A stretch of DNA of 64,000 bases from Comamonadaceae bacterium G21597-S1 (GTDB lineage Bacteria; Pseudomonadota; Gammaproteobacteria; Burkholderiales; Burkholderiaceae_C), in NCBI GenBank assembly GCA_027214345.1, contig JAPWHR010000003.1:1-64000 (forward strand), in the 5' to 3' direction. Below are positions 1 through 10,126 of this stretch, one piece after another. Below the pieces are notes generated by a model that had not been told where the DNA came from, did no database searches, and saw nothing but the letters and a program-made list of their open reading frames with translations. Position numbers and translations under genes: made by a program. How positions within the stretch are numbered: position 1 is the first letter of the stretch; each line of letters opens with the position of its first letter.

Positions 1-93
<93 letters not shown>

Positions 94-185
94 CTATGTC
101 AGTGCATACGGTTTAATGTTTCCGATCCGGCCGTTGGCTCCACCCGCACTGACACGGGAGATGGCTCGAATCGAAGACAGGGACT

Positions 186-221
186 GGGAGCCGGCCCGCC
201 CCGAGGGGCAGACCGGCTCCC
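186..221 (-). promoter_or_regulatory. GC-rich hairpin between fusA and tuf
   Basis: A perfect 9-bp stem (GGGAGCCGG with CCGGCTCCC) encloses a second short GCCC/GGGC stem. It begins 12 bases after the fusA stop codon on the transcribed strand. There is no T-run after it, so it is a poor intrinsic terminator. It could act as an mRNA processing or stability element that sets fusA and tuf at different levels; that role is inference. Confidence 0.5.
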
Positions 222-233
222 GAATGCCTTTGC

Positions 234-2336
234 TTACTTGGCGCGCGCAGCCATGATGGCTTCGGACACGTTGCGCGGCGCTTCGGCGTAGTGCTTGAAC
301 TCCATCGTGTAGGTCGCGCGACCCTGCGACATGGAACGCAGCGTGGTCGAGTAGCCGAACATCTCGGACAGCGGCACTTCGGCCTTGATGGCCTTGCCGC
401 CGCCAACCATGTCGTCCATGCCCTGGACCATGCCGCGACGGGACGACAGGTCGCCCATCACGTTGCCGGCATAGTCTTCCGGCGTTTCGACCTCGACCGC
501 CATCATCGGCTCGAGAATGACCGGGTTCGCCTTGCGACAGCCTTCCTTGAAGCCGAAGATCGCGGCCATCTTGAACGCGTTCTCGTTCGAGTCCACGTCA
601 TGGTACGAGCCGAAGTGCAGCGTGACCTTCACGTCGACCACCGGGTAACCGGCCAGCACGCCCGTGTTGAGCGCCTCTTCGACACCCTTCTGGACCGCGG
701 GAATGAATTCGCGCGGAACCACACCACCCTTGATCGCATCGACGAACTCGAAGCCCTTGCCGACTTCATTGGGTTCGACCTTGAACACGACGTGGCCATA
801 TTGGCCCTTGCCGCCCGACTGGCGCACGAACTTGCCTTCGGCCTCGTCGACCGCCTTGCGAATCGTCTCGCGATACGCCACCTGCGGCTTGCCCACGTTG
901 GCTTCGACGCCGAATTCGCGCTTCATGCGGTCGACGATGATCTCGAGGTGCAACTCGCCCATGCCGGCGATCAGTGTCTGGCCCGACTCTTCGTCGGTCT
1001 TGACGCGGAACGACGGATCTTCCTGGGCCAGGCGCTGCAACGCGATACCCATCTTCTCCTGGTCGGCCTTGGTCTTGGGCTCGACGGCCTGTGTGATCAC
1101 CGGCTCCGGGAAGACCATGCGCTCGAGCAGCACGATCGAGGACGGATCGCACAAGGTTTCGCCGGTCGTGACCTCTTTCAGGCCCACGCAGGCGGCGATG
1201 TCGCCCGCGCGGATCTCGCTGACCTCTTCGCGGTTGTTGGCGTGCATCTGCACGATACGGCCGATGCGCTCCTTCTTGCCGCGGATCGGGTTGAAGACGC
1301 TGTCACCCTTGGACAGCACGCCGGAATACACACGCACGAAGGTCAGCTGACCGACGAACGGGTCGGTCATCAGCTTGAACGCGAGGGCCGAGAACTTCTC
1401 GCCGTCGTCGGCCTTACGGGTCACCGGCTTCTCGTCCTCGTCGGTGCCACCCACCGGCGGAATGTCGACGGGAGAGGGCATGAACTCGATGATGGCGTCC
1501 AGCATGCGCTGCACACCCTTGTTCTTGAAGGCGGTTCCGCAGAACATCGGCTGGATCTCGCTCGCAATGGTGCGGGTGCGGATGCCGAGCTTGATGTCGT
1601 CTTCGGAGAGGTCACCCTCTTCGAGGTACTTGTTCATCAGCTCTTCGGATGCCTCGGCCGCGGCCTCGACCATCTTCTCGCGCCACTGCTTGGCGGACTC
1701 GGCCAGATCCGCGGGGATCGGCTGATATTCGAACTTCATGCCCTGGGTGGACTCATCCCAGAAGATGGCGCGCATCTTGATCAGGTCGACCACGCCCTTG
1801 AAGTTCTCCTCGGCGCCGATCGGAATCACGATCGGAATCGGGTTGGCCTTCAGGCGCAGGCGCATCTGGTCGTGCACCTTGAAGAAGTTGGCGCCGGTGC
1901 GGTCCATCTTGTTGACGAATGCCAGGCGCGGCACCTTGTACTTGTTGGCCTGGCGCCAGACCGTCTCGGACTGGGGCTGCACGCCACCCACGGCGCAATA
2001 CACCATGCAGGCGCCGTCGAGCACACGCATGGAACGCTCGACCTCGATCGTGAAGTCCACGTGGCCAGGGGTGTCGATGATGTTGATGCGGTGCTCCGGC
2101 ATGGACGTGTCCATGCCGCGCCAGAAACAGGTAGTCGCAGCCGAAGTGATCGTGATGCCACGCTCCTGCTCCTGCTCCATCCAGTCCATGGTGGCAGCGC
2201 CGTCGTGCACCTCACCGATCTTGTGGTTCACACCGGTGTAGAAAAGAATACGCTCTGTCGTGGTGGTCTTGCCGGCGTCGATGTGCGCCGAAATGCCAAT
2301 GTTGCGATAGCGTTCGATGGGGGTAACGCGAGCCAT
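234..2336 (-). CDS. fusA: Elongation factor G
   Basis: Translocation GTPase of protein synthesis, 700 residues, the normal length for bacterial EF-G. The N-terminus [20 protein letters not shown] leads into the G domain, with P-loop [20 protein letters not shown] switch region, DTPGHVD and NKMD motifs, followed by the four further EF-G domains. The ATG at 2336 is chosen over a TTG two codons upstream because AAGGA lies six bases before it and the family starts MARxTPIxR. It lies 189 bases after rpsG and before tuf in the str operon. Confidence 0.98.
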   Translation of the reverse strand: MARVTPIERYRNIGISAHIDAGKTTTTERILFYTGVNHKIGEVHDGAATMDWMEQEQERGITITSAATTCFWRGMDTSMPEHRINIIDTPGHVDFTIEVERSMRVLDGACMVYCAVGGVQPQSETVWRQANKYKVPRLAFVNKMDRTGANFFKVHDQMRLRLKANPIPIVIPIGAEENFKGVVDLIKMRAIFWDESTQGMKFEYQPIPADLAESAKQWREKMVEAAAEASEELMNKYLEEGDLSEDDIKLGIRTRTIASEIQPMFCGTAFKNKGVQRMLDAIIEFMPSPVDIPPVGGTDEDEKPVTRKADDGEKFSALAFKLMTDPFVGQLTFVRVYSGVLSKGDSVFNPIRGKKERIGRIVQMHANNREEVSEIRAGDIAACVGLKEVTTGETLCDPSSIVLLERMVFPEPVITQAVEPKTKADQEKMGIALQRLAQEDPSFRVKTDEESGQTLIAGMGELHLEIIVDRMKREFGVEANVGKPQVAYRETIRKAVDEAEGKFVRQSGGKGQYGHVVFKVEPNEVGKGFEFVDAIKGGVVPREFIPAVQKGVEEALNTGVLAGYPVVDVKVTLHFGSYHDVDSNENAFKMAAIFGFKEGCRKANPVILEPMMAVEVETPEDYAGNVMGDLSSRRGMVQGMDDMVGGGKAIKAEVPLSEMFGYSTTLRSMSQGRATYTMEFKHYAEAPRNVSEAIMAARAK

Positions 2337-2525
2337 GATCAATCCTTAGTTGGCCGATAAATACAAAAAGCCGCCCCGCGCAGGCTGCCTCTCGGTCCAG
2401 GGCAGCAACGGCGAGGCTTGGCGGGCGCGGCCGGCAGTGGAAGATGGGGCCGACACCGGAACCATCAATACCCACCACAACATCCGGCCAGTCGCCGGAT
2501 GCGCCCGAACCGACCTTCCGCCTGC

Positions 2526-2999
2526 TTAGAAGCGGAAGTGCGAGAAAGCCTTGTTGGCTTCGGCCATGCGGTGAACTTCGTCACGCTTCTTCATGGCGCC
2601 GCCACGACCTTCCGTGGCCTCCATCAGCTCGTTGGCCAGGCGCATGGCCATGGACTTCTCGCCACGCTTGCGCGCGGCCTCCTTGATCCAGCGCATGGAC
2701 AGGGCCAGGCGACGAATGGGACGCACCTCGACCGGCACCTGGTAGTTCGCACCGCCGACGCGACGCGACTTGACCTCGACCATGGGCTTGACGTTGTTGA
2801 TGGCCATGGTGAAGGCCTCGACCGGGTCCTTGCCCGGGTTTTTCTTCTCGATCTGCTCGAGCGCGCCGTAGATGATGCGCTCGGCAACCGCCTTCTTGCC
2901 GCCTTCCATGATCACGTTCATGAATTTGGACAGCTCGACATTGCCGAATTTGGGATCCGGCAGGATTTCACGTTTAGGGACTTCGCGACGACGTGGCAT
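2526..2999 (-). CDS. rpsG: 30S ribosomal protein S7
   Basis: Primary 16S rRNA-binding protein that nucleates assembly of the 30S head. The N-terminus [20 protein letters not shown] and the internal [14 protein letters not shown] segment are typical. The 157-residue length fits the short S7 form. The ATG at 2999 has a strong AGAGGTG ribosome-binding site; the reading frame upstream of it is not conserved S7 sequence. It sits between rpsL and fusA. Confidence 0.98.
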   Translation of the reverse strand: MPRRREVPKREILPDPKFGNVELSKFMNVIMEGGKKAVAERIIYGALEQIEKKNPGKDPVEAFTMAINNVKPMVEVKSRRVGGANYQVPVEVRPIRRLALSMRWIKEAARKRGEKSMAMRLANELMEATEGRGGAMKKRDEVHRMAEANKAFSHFRF

Positions 3000-3207
3000 T
3001 TTTTCACCTCTTTGCTTCAGTTGGCACTCTTGCGAGCACCGCGGGAGCCATAGCAACCCCCACTTACTCGACCCATCCGGACAATTCCGGAGTTCGGGTC
3101 ACTTCGTCCGACACTGCCAGCCAGGGCAGACGACGGACACCGACAACAGGAAATTCAGCGCCTTCCATGCGCGCGAACCACCAGGGCCCGCCATGCATTC
3201 AGACCGA

Positions 3208-3585
3208 TCAGGCCTTCTTCGGACGCTTGGCGCCGTACTTCGAACGCGACTGCTTGCGATCCTTGACGCCTTGCAGGTCGAGCGAACCACGCACGATGTG
3301 GTAACGCACACCGGGCAAATCCTTGACCCGGCCACCGCGCACCAGCACCACCGAGTGCTCCTGCAGGTTGTGGCCCTCGCCACCAATATAGGAAATGACC
3401 TCGAAACCGTTGGTCAGACGCACCTTGGCAACCTTGCGAAGCGCCGAGTTGGGCTTCTTGGGGGTTGTGGTGTAGACACGGGTGCAAACGCCGCGGCGCT
3501 GCGGGGAATTTTCCATCGCAGGGCTCTTGGACTTGATCTTTTCGACCTCGCGCCCCTGGCGAACTAGCTGGTTAATGGTTGGCAC
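3208..3585 (-). CDS. rpsL: 30S ribosomal protein S12 (GTG start)
   Basis: Decoding-centre protein of 125 residues. The start is a GTG at 3585, five bases after a perfect AGGAGG, giving the canonical [13 protein letters not shown]-terminus. The streptomycin-relevant lysines are wild type: K43 in [13 protein letters not shown] and K88 in [11 protein letters not shown], and the adjacent Asp89 (modified in some bacteria) is present. It is the first gene of the str operon here. No rpoBC lies directly upstream; a carboxypeptidase gene does. Confidence 0.98.
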   Translation of the reverse strand: MPTINQLVRQGREVEKIKSKSPAMENSPQRRGVCTRVYTTTPKKPNSALRKVAKVRLTNGFEVISYIGGEGHNLQEHSVVLVRGGRVKDLPGVRYHIVRGSLDLQGVKDRKQSRSKYGAKRPKKA

Positions 3586-3707
3586 AAAGCCTCCTGTTGG
3601 CAATGCCCCGGGCAAACCCCCGATGGCAATTGCGGTTGAACGTCCCTAAACGTTGTAGATTTCGACGAGAAAACGTGACCCCTTCGGCAAATTCCGAAAA
3701 GCCCTCG

Positions 3708-3736
3708 AGTATAGCAGCGGCATTTTCGCGCCGCAA
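3708..3736 (-). promoter_or_regulatory. Sigma-70 promoter of the str operon
   Basis: On the minus strand a TTGCGG -35 element is separated by exactly 17 bases from a TATACT -10 element preceded by TGC (extended -10). It lies about 120 bases before the rpsL GTG, in the gap between rpsL and the upstream carboxypeptidase gene, with no other gene between. The position and quality make it the likely main promoter for rpsL-rpsG-fusA. Assignment is by motif only. Confidence 0.65.
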
Positions 3737-3829
3737 TACATCGATTGCAAATCGCGCAAGCCGCTCCGGGGCCGGCCCGCCGCCGTCCGAAGCCCCGTCC
3801 AGGCCATACCGGCTCCGCCAGCGGCCGCG

Positions 3830-5014
3830 TTACTTGATCCAGAGCCGGATGGCGTCCCAGGCACGGCCCAGCACTCCAGCCTGCGGCACATCCTCCAGCG
3901 CCACCAGGGGCTTCTCCAGCAGGACCTGCTCCCCGGCCAGAACCTTCAGCGTACCCACGGTCTGGCCCTTCGTGAACGGGGCGACCAAGGGATCCGGCCG
4001 GGCGATCTGGGTCGTGACCTTGCTGCCCGTGCCCGCCGGAACCGTCACGATGAGCGGCTGCGCGCGTCCGAGCTTGACGGTCGGAGCCGCTCCCTTCCAG
4101 ACCGCGGGCGTGGCGACCGGCTGGTTGGCGTCGAACAGCTTGACGGCCTCAAAGGCCGTGTAGCCCCAGTTGATCAGCTTCTGCGACTCGTTGGCGCGGG
4201 CGTTCTCACTGGCCGCACCCAGCACGACCGACAGCAGGCGGCGCCCGCCCGTGGCCTCGGCACTGCCAGCCGGCGCGCCAGCCTGCACCAGGTTCGGGAA
4301 GTCGCGCTTGGCGGTGACGATCATGCAGTAACCGGCGGCCTCGGTGTATCCGGTCTTGAGCCCGTCGACCGACGGATCGCGGTACAACAGCAGGTTGCGG
4401 TTGTTGTCATTGCTCGCCGGCGTGCCGGTGTAGCGATATTTCTTGATCGAGTAATAACCGACATACTCGGGAAAATCCTGGATCAGCCGGGTCGACAGGA
4501 TTGCCAGATCGCGAGCGGTCGTAGTGTGGCCCGCCTCGGTCAGGCCTTCCGGATTACGGTAGCCGGTGTTGTTCATGCCCAAGGCCTTGGCCTGGTCGTT
4601 CATCAGCTTGACGAACTGCTCGACCGAGCCACCCACGCCTTCGGCCAGCGCCACGGTGGCATCGTTGCCCGACTGCACGATCATGCCCTTGATCAGGTCC
4701 TCGACCGGCACCTGCATCTTCGGATCGATGAACATGCGTGAGCCTTCCATCTTCCAGGCGCGCACGCTGACCGGCAGGGTCTGTGTCAGCGCGATCTTCT
4801 TGGTACGCAGGGCATCGAACACGAGGTAGGCGGTCATCAGCTTGGTCAGCGACGCCGGCTCCACGCTGGACTCGGCGTCCTTTTCCGCCAGCACCTGGCC
4901 GGTGGTGACGTCCATCAGCAGATACGACCGGGCCGCAATTTCCGGCGGTTGCGGCATCTGGGCTCCCGCGGTCAGCGAGAAGGCAAAAACAAGGGCAAAA
5001 ATCAGGGTTTTCAT
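3830..5014 (-). CDS. D-alanyl-D-alanine carboxypeptidase (PBP5/6 family)
   Basis: Low-molecular-mass penicillin-binding protein that trims the terminal D-Ala of peptidoglycan stem peptides in the periplasm; 394 residues. A signal peptide occupies about residues 1-18 (cleavage near TAGA/QM). The serine-peptidase motifs are SLTK at 55-58, SGN at 115-117 and KTG at 220-222 (DGLKTGYTEAAGY). A C-terminal PBP5 beta-rich domain and an amphipathic end (LGRAWDAIRLWIK) suggest membrane-surface anchoring. It lies upstream of the str operon on the same strand but the str operon has its own promoter. Confidence 0.92.
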   Translation of the reverse strand: MKTLIFALVFAFSLTAGAQMPQPPEIAARSYLLMDVTTGQVLAEKDAESSVEPASLTKLMTAYLVFDALRTKKIALTQTLPVSVRAWKMEGSRMFIDPKMQVPVEDLIKGMIVQSGNDATVALAEGVGGSVEQFVKLMNDQAKALGMNNTGYRNPEGLTEAGHTTTARDLAILSTRLIQDFPEYVGYYSIKKYRYTGTPASNDNNRNLLLYRDPSVDGLKTGYTEAAGYCMIVTAKRDFPNLVQAGAPAGSAEATGGRRLLSVVLGAASENARANESQKLINWGYTAFEAVKLFDANQPVATPAVWKGAAPTVKLGRAQPLIVTVPAGTGSKVTTQIARPDPLVAPFTKGQTVGTLKVLAGEQVLLEKPLVALEDVPQAGVLGRAWDAIRLWIK

Positions 5015-5238
5015 GTCAGGTACAGGGGGGTTTCCAGGTCCGGGTCGTCACGCCAGGGCAAGTCTGCGCATCGCAACGACGACCGCACCGGTGGCGGGAT
5101 CGGCCAAGGAGGCGACGCTCCAAGTCGGGTCGCACGGGCACGATTGTCTCTGAAAAATGCGGCATCTCCGGCCCGCCAGGTAAGCGAAAGTGACCGGATG
5201 CACCCGGCCCGGTCCAGGCGCGGGGCCGGCGGCCGGGT

Positions 5239-5589
5239 TCAGCGCCCCAGGTGGGCCGGGGTCAACAGGCGTTCGACCACCTGGCCGTTGCGAAGATGCG
5301 ACTCGACGATTTCCTCGATGTCGTGCGCATCCACGTAGGTGTACCAGACCGCCTCCGGATACACCACGGCGACCGGCCCGGCCGCGCATCGATCCAGGCA
5401 GCCGGCCTTGTTGACCCGGACCTTGCCCGGCCCGGCCAGGCCGGCCTCCTTGACCAGCTGCTTGCAGCGGTCGAAACCGGCTTGTGCGGCATGCTGGGCA
5501 CAACTGGCCTCACCGTTCTTGCGCTCGTTCAGGCAGAAGAAGATGTGGCGCTCGTAGTACGAGGGGGTCGCGTCGGCGGGATCAGACAT
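5239..5589 (-). CDS. Thioredoxin-like [2Fe-2S] ferredoxin
   Basis: 116-residue electron carrier of the thioredoxin-like ferredoxin family. The four likely cluster ligands are C19 and C30 (CLNERKNGEASC) and C64 and C68 (GCLDRC), matching the family spacing. C42 is extra. No signal peptide, so cytosolic. It begins nine bases after the VanZ-like gene's stop, so the two are probably co-transcribed. No redox partner is evident nearby; in other bacteria such ferredoxins serve assorted oxidoreductases, so its partner here is unknown. Confidence 0.85.
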   Translation of the reverse strand: MSDPADATPSYYERHIFFCLNERKNGEASCAQHAAQAGFDRCKQLVKEAGLAGPGKVRVNKAGCLDRCAAGPVAVVYPEAVWYTYVDAHDIEEIVESHLRNGQVVERLLTPAHLGR

Positions 5590-5598
5590 TCCGGGATT

Positions 5599-6693
5599 CT
5601 AGTTTTTCCCGCCCGCTTGCCAGACGTGCTGCAGCAGATACACGGCGACGGCATAAGGCCACACCCAGCCCAGCCATTGCACCAGGCCGTGAAACCGGAT
5701 GAAACGTCCCTGCTCCCAGGTCTGCAGGGTCTGCGTGAAATAGGGGTCGGCAGGCGCCTGGTTCAGCAGGGTCAGGTACATGCCCATGGCCAGCAAGGCC
5801 AGCGCGGCACCGGCCCGGTGCGGAACCCTCACCAGCACCAGCGACAACACCAGCCCGGACACCAGGCCAGCCAGTACCGGCGGATGCACCCATTCCCAGG
5901 CATGTTGCGGGCCATAGGTCAGCGCGGCGGACAGGCTGGTCATCGCGATGCCGATGCTCGCCGTGCCCAGCGCCAGTGCCGCCCGCCGCCCCCAGGCGCG
6001 GACGATGCAAAAACCGAGCAGGCAGGGGATCACCAGACCCAGCGCGACACAGAAGAACTCCACCGGCGGCAGCAGCCATCGCGTATCCCCTTCGCGCACC
6101 GGCAACCATGGCAGGAAAGGCGTGTTCTCGAAGACCGCCTCCAGCATGGACAGTGTCCTCTCGATGACCTGGCCCAGCCCCAGCGGCACGGCCAGCGGAA
6201 ACAGCAGGGCCACCGGCCACAAGGCCAGCAGGACCAACGCCCCGCGGGCTTCGGCCACGAACCAGCGGGCACGGATGCGTCCCCAACGCGCCAGCGCGCC
6301 GAGCCGCTCGAGCCAGGTGGCCGACAGTGCGCCCAGCCAGCCACCCAGCACGTTGAGGCCGAAGTCCACGTTCGACGGTACCCGCGCCGGCAGGTAGATC
6401 TGCACCGTTTCCATGCACATCGACAACAACAGGCAGACCAGGGTTGCGCCGAGCACCGCATTGCGACCGCGGCCGGTACGGCAGGCCGTCAGGGCCAGGA
6501 AGAACCCGGCGGGTACATAACCCAGGATATTGGCGCCGACATCGAAACCGGTCCAGTACCGGGGCCAGGGTGCGACCAGGAAGGCCCATGGCGCAACGTT
6601 CTGGTCGCGCCAGTCCGAGAACGGATACAGGCTGGCATACATGATCAGGCCGATGCAGCTCAGCGCCAGCGGCCAGGCGGAAGTCTTCTGCAT
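5599..6693 (-). CDS. VanZ-like family membrane protein
   Basis: 364-residue polytopic membrane protein. The N-terminal half matches the VanZ-like domain: SLYPFSDWRD after helix 1, the FDVGANILGYVPAGFFLA helix, and METVQIYLPARVPSNVDFGLN, a hallmark VanZ sequence. The C-terminal half contains several further helices and a large external loop. VanZ in enterococci contributes to teicoplanin resistance; most VanZ-like proteins have no known function. It lies 14 bases downstream of the HemJ/CopD-like gene and just upstream of the ferredoxin gene. Confidence 0.8.
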   Translation of the reverse strand: MQKTSAWPLALSCIGLIMYASLYPFSDWRDQNVAPWAFLVAPWPRYWTGFDVGANILGYVPAGFFLALTACRTGRGRNAVLGATLVCLLLSMCMETVQIYLPARVPSNVDFGLNVLGGWLGALSATWLERLGALARWGRIRARWFVAEARGALVLLALWPVALLFPLAVPLGLGQVIERTLSMLEAVFENTPFLPWLPVREGDTRWLLPPVEFFCVALGLVIPCLLGFCIVRAWGRRAALALGTASIGIAMTSLSAALTYGPQHAWEWVHPPVLAGLVSGLVLSLVLVRVPHRAGAALALLAMGMYLTLLNQAPADPYFTQTLQTWEQGRFIRFHGLVQWLGWVWPYAVAVYLLQHVWQAGGKN

Positions 6694-6706
6694 CGACTGC
6701 GTGGCG

Positions 6707-7147
6707 TCAGAACGGCTTGACCACGACGAGGATGACGGCCGCGAGCAACATCAGCACCGGCAACTCGTTGAACCAGCGGAACCAGACGTGGCCCCGCCGC
6801 TCGAGCCCTTCAACGAAGCCGCGCAACACATGGCCACACACCTCCTGATAGACCAGTGTCACCACGACGATGGCCAGCTTCGCCCACAACCAGCCATTGC
6901 CGGGCCCGTGGCCGAATCCCGGAACCGGCCACAACAGCACCAGCAGCCAGACACCCAGCCCGACCGCCGGCCACGACAGCATCCGGGTGAACCGCAGCAG
7001 CTTGCCGGCCATCAGCAACAGGCGATCGCGTTCCGCAACCGACCCGGGCGGCACCATCGCCAGGTTCACGAAGATCCGTGGCAAATAGAAAAGGCCGGCG
7101 AACCAGCTGGCCACGAAGACGATGTGCAAGGATTTGATCCAGAGCAT
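6707..7147 (-). CDS. HemJ/CopD-like membrane protein
   Basis: 146 residues, four predicted helices. The N-terminus (WIKSLHIVFVASWFAGLFYL, then PRIFV) matches the HemJ/UPF0093 family, the oxygen-independent-type protoporphyrinogen IX oxidase that completes haem synthesis in many proteobacteria; automatic annotation often calls it CopD. His8 and Lys90 (WLWAKLAI) correspond to conserved family positions. The His that often follows the LPR-FV motif is Asn28 here, so activity is not certain. Its position facing hemB supports a haem-related role. Confidence 0.7.
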   Translation of the reverse strand: MLWIKSLHIVFVASWFAGLFYLPRIFVNLAMVPPGSVAERDRLLLMAGKLLRFTRMLSWPAVGLGVWLLVLLWPVPGFGHGPGNGWLWAKLAIVVVTLVYQEVCGHVLRGFVEGLERRGHVWFRWFNELPVLMLLAAVILVVVKPF

Positions 7148-7224
7148 GGCGGCAGTTTAGGGCAAGGTCCTCGCCCGCCCGCCTGGCCGACGGCCGGGTG
7201 CCGGGCACGCAAGGCGAACCCGCC

Positions 7225-7254
7225 AAAAAAAAACCCCAGCCCGAGGGCTGGGGG
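7225..7254 (-). terminator. Intrinsic terminator of the candidate small RNA
   Basis: On the minus strand, CCCCAGCC and GGCTGGGG form an 8-bp GC stem (9 with the adjacent C/G) around a four-base loop, followed immediately by nine T residues. This is a textbook rho-independent terminator. It cannot serve hemB (opposite strand) and lies upstream of the HemJ-like gene, so it must end a separate transcript starting between 7255 and 7490. Confidence 0.85.
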
Positions 7255-7325
7255 TGCAAGCCTTTTTTGCTGTCACACATCAAGGCCCCGCTCAGGGAGG
7301 AAAAGCGGGGAGCGGCGAACCGCCC
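7225..7325 (-). ncRNA. Candidate small RNA with anti-Shine-Dalgarno loop
   Basis: A roughly 100-nt transcript is bounded by a good promoter and a strong terminator. Reading 5'->3' on the minus strand: a hairpin of GCGG/CCGC capped by a UUCG tetraloop (7312-7323); a 7-bp hairpin (CCCCGCT/AGCGGGG, 7286-7310) whose 11-base loop is UUUCCUCCCUG and exposes CCUCC, complementary to the GGAGG Shine-Dalgarno core; an A-rich linker; then the terminator. No ribosome-binding site plus start codon was found in it. The layout resembles anti-SD small RNAs known from betaproteobacteria; family membership is not verified. Confidence 0.6.
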
Positions 7326-7331
7326 AAGCGA

Positions 7332-7360
7332 AATCTAGCAAAGAAGGGCGATCGATTCAA
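7332..7360 (-). promoter_or_regulatory. Promoter of the candidate small RNA
   Basis: Minus-strand TTGAAT (-35), a 17-base spacer, and TAGATT (-10) preceded by TGC (extended -10). The predicted start falls near 7325, right at the first stem of the RNA. The surrounding bases are AT-richer than the genome average of this window. Confidence 0.65.
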
Positions 7361-7474
7361 TAGTTTGGTTACAAATGTGTCGCGGCAACGACAGTCCCAG
7401 GCCGCATGGGATCAGCCCGCCCCGCATGTGGCAGGGGCACAGACGTCGACACGGGAACGCGCGAGCGCCGATGA

Positions 7475-8506
<1,032 letters not shown>

Positions 8507-8512
8507 CCGCGG

Positions 8513-9574
8513 TCAGTCGCGCACGCGCAACAATTCGCCGTCGAAACGCACCTTGGTGCCCACCGCGAGCCCCGGGTTCGCGTCGTAGCTGACGACACGG
8601 GTGGTCCCGTTGTCCAGCTTGACGGTCAGGTCGTAACGGGTATCGGATCGGACCTGTTTCTCGACCTCGCGACCAGCCACGGCACCGCCGACGGCACCGA
8701 GCACCGTGGCCAGGGTCCGGCCATCGCCCTTGCCGATCTGGTTGCCCAGCGCGGCACCGGCAACACCACCGGCGATGGCACCCACGTAGTTGGGTTTGCC
8801 CTTGACCTTGACGGCATTCACCGACACCACCACACCACAGCCTTCACACGCCGGCGCCGGCTCCGGCGGCGCAGCCTGGGCCACCGGCGTCACCGCGCCG
8901 CTGCCCAGCGGCTTGGTGGCACGCATCGTCTTGTCGGCCAGGACCAGCGAGAACTGCGCCAGCGTGGCGTCGCTGAACTGGTCGCGTGTCTTGACGGTGT
9001 AGCGCCCGATGTATCGTCCGGTTCGCTCCTCGGTCAGCGGAATCGTGCTCTTGCCCCCATCGAGCGACACCATGGCCAGGCCACCCGGGGTCGCATCGAC
9101 GATGAAGCTGATGACGTGACCGCCCGTGAGCGCACCGGTGTTGCGTGTCTCGATGCGGCTGATCTGCACCGGCACCGGCGCCGGCGCGTTCGCCCTGGCA
9201 TGTGCCTCGGCGGTCAACAGGGTCTGGCTCAGCGCCACCGTGACCTGGCGGCCGTCGAGCCGCAGCGTGGCCAGCACCCGGCTGTCGTGGCGGACCTTGT
9301 CCCGGATGCTGATCGTGTATGCGCCGGCGTACATGCCGGCGCTGGTCTCGGTCAGCCCGAGGGGACTGGCCACGCCGTCGATGTCGAGCTGCAGGCTGCC
9401 GCCGGCAGTGCCGCCCACGCGAAACACCAGTTCGGTTCCCGGCACCAGTTCGGGCACCTGGTCGACGGTGAAGCTGCGGATCACGGGCGTGCCGGACTGC
9501 GCCTGCACCCCCACCCACGGCGCGAGGCCGATCAACGCCAGCAGGAAGGCGATCCAGTAGGTTCTTGACATCAT
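8513..9574 (-). CDS. Exported glycine-zipper protein
   Basis: 353 residues with a signal peptide (about residues 1-25, ending VGVQA/QSG). The middle contains two similar beta-rich segments (each with a GxY-GxYTxxxRDxxxD pattern: YAGAYTISIRDKVRHDS and YIGRYTVKTRDQFSDAT). The C-terminus has a glycine-zipper membrane-spanning element (GAIAGGVAGAALGNQIGKG, then GAVGGAVAGREVEKQV), as in the Rick_17kDa/SlyB-like outer-membrane proteins. Substrate or partner unknown. It converges with hemB, six bases apart. Confidence 0.75.
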   Translation of the reverse strand: MMSRTYWIAFLLALIGLAPWVGVQAQSGTPVIRSFTVDQVPELVPGTELVFRVGGTAGGSLQLDIDGVASPLGLTETSAGMYAGAYTISIRDKVRHDSRVLATLRLDGRQVTVALSQTLLTAEAHARANAPAPVPVQISRIETRNTGALTGGHVISFIVDATPGGLAMVSLDGGKSTIPLTEERTGRYIGRYTVKTRDQFSDATLAQFSLVLADKTMRATKPLGSGAVTPVAQAAPPEPAPACEGCGVVVSVNAVKVKGKPNYVGAIAGGVAGAALGNQIGKGDGRTLATVLGAVGGAVAGREVEKQVRSDTRYDLTVKLDNGTTRVVSYDANPGLAVGTKVRFDGELLRVRD

Positions 9575-9668
9575 GTGCGTGTTCCGTGACGGACAACAGT
9601 ATCCTGCACCATGTTACTGCCGCCGCCCCCCCGACAACGTAAACAATGGTTCGCGCCCGGCACCGGCT

Positions 9669-10064
9669 TCATTCGGCCCCGATCTGTTTCCAGTAGGCGT
9701 CCTTGAGCATGATCCGGTCGTCGCGGAACGCGAAACGCTCCAGGCCCAGAACGTCGACGGCCCGTGCGTCCTCGCGCCGCTGCCCGCTCAGCCGGAATGA
9801 GACAAAGCTGCAGTCCGACGCGTGGTAGGTGACGACGTCGTTGAAGCGCAGCCGCTCGTAGGTGCGTGCGCGCTGGTCGAGGTACGCCGCGATGTCCGCC
9901 GGGTCGCGGAGCTCGCGCCCGCCCGGGGCGGCCGGCCCGATCGCCACGCGCCAGACGAAATCCGCCGTCACTACTGCGTACAAGGCCGGCATGTCGCGTG
10001 CGAACATGGCCTGGTTGAACTGGCGCATCAGCTCCTCGCGCCGGGTCTCGCTCGGTTCAGCCAT
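9669..10064 (-). CDS. NTF2/SnoaL-like fold protein
   Basis: 131-residue protein with the cone-shaped NTF2-like pattern: an N-terminal helix with NQAMFARDMPALYAVVTADFVW, then AAYLDQRARTYERLRF and an alternating beta-sheet end (SFRLSGQRR ... RFAFRDDRIMLKDAYWKQI). Family members range from isomerases to binding domains, so function cannot be set. The ATG at 10064 follows a GGAG seven bases upstream; the long upstream frame is non-conserved and overlaps the next gene. Confidence 0.7.
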   Translation of the reverse strand: MAEPSETRREELMRQFNQAMFARDMPALYAVVTADFVWRVAIGPAAPGGRELRDPADIAAYLDQRARTYERLRFNDVVTYHASDCSFVSFRLSGQRREDARAVDVLGLERFAFRDDRIMLKDAYWKQIGAE

Positions 10065-10126
10065 GGTGCGGCTCCAGGGTATGGCGGTGTCGCATCGGGC
10101 CGGCGTCCTGCACGATCGGTCCGTGG

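Noticed and set aside
291-2360. 689-codon open frame antisense to fusA
   Set aside because: His/Ala/Leu-rich composition is typical of the shadow frame of a GC-rich gene; fusA is unmistakable on the other strand.
5251-6720. Long plus-strand frame across the ferredoxin and VanZ-like genes
   Set aside because: Gln/His/Arg/Pro-rich translation with no domain; antisense shadow of two well-supported genes.
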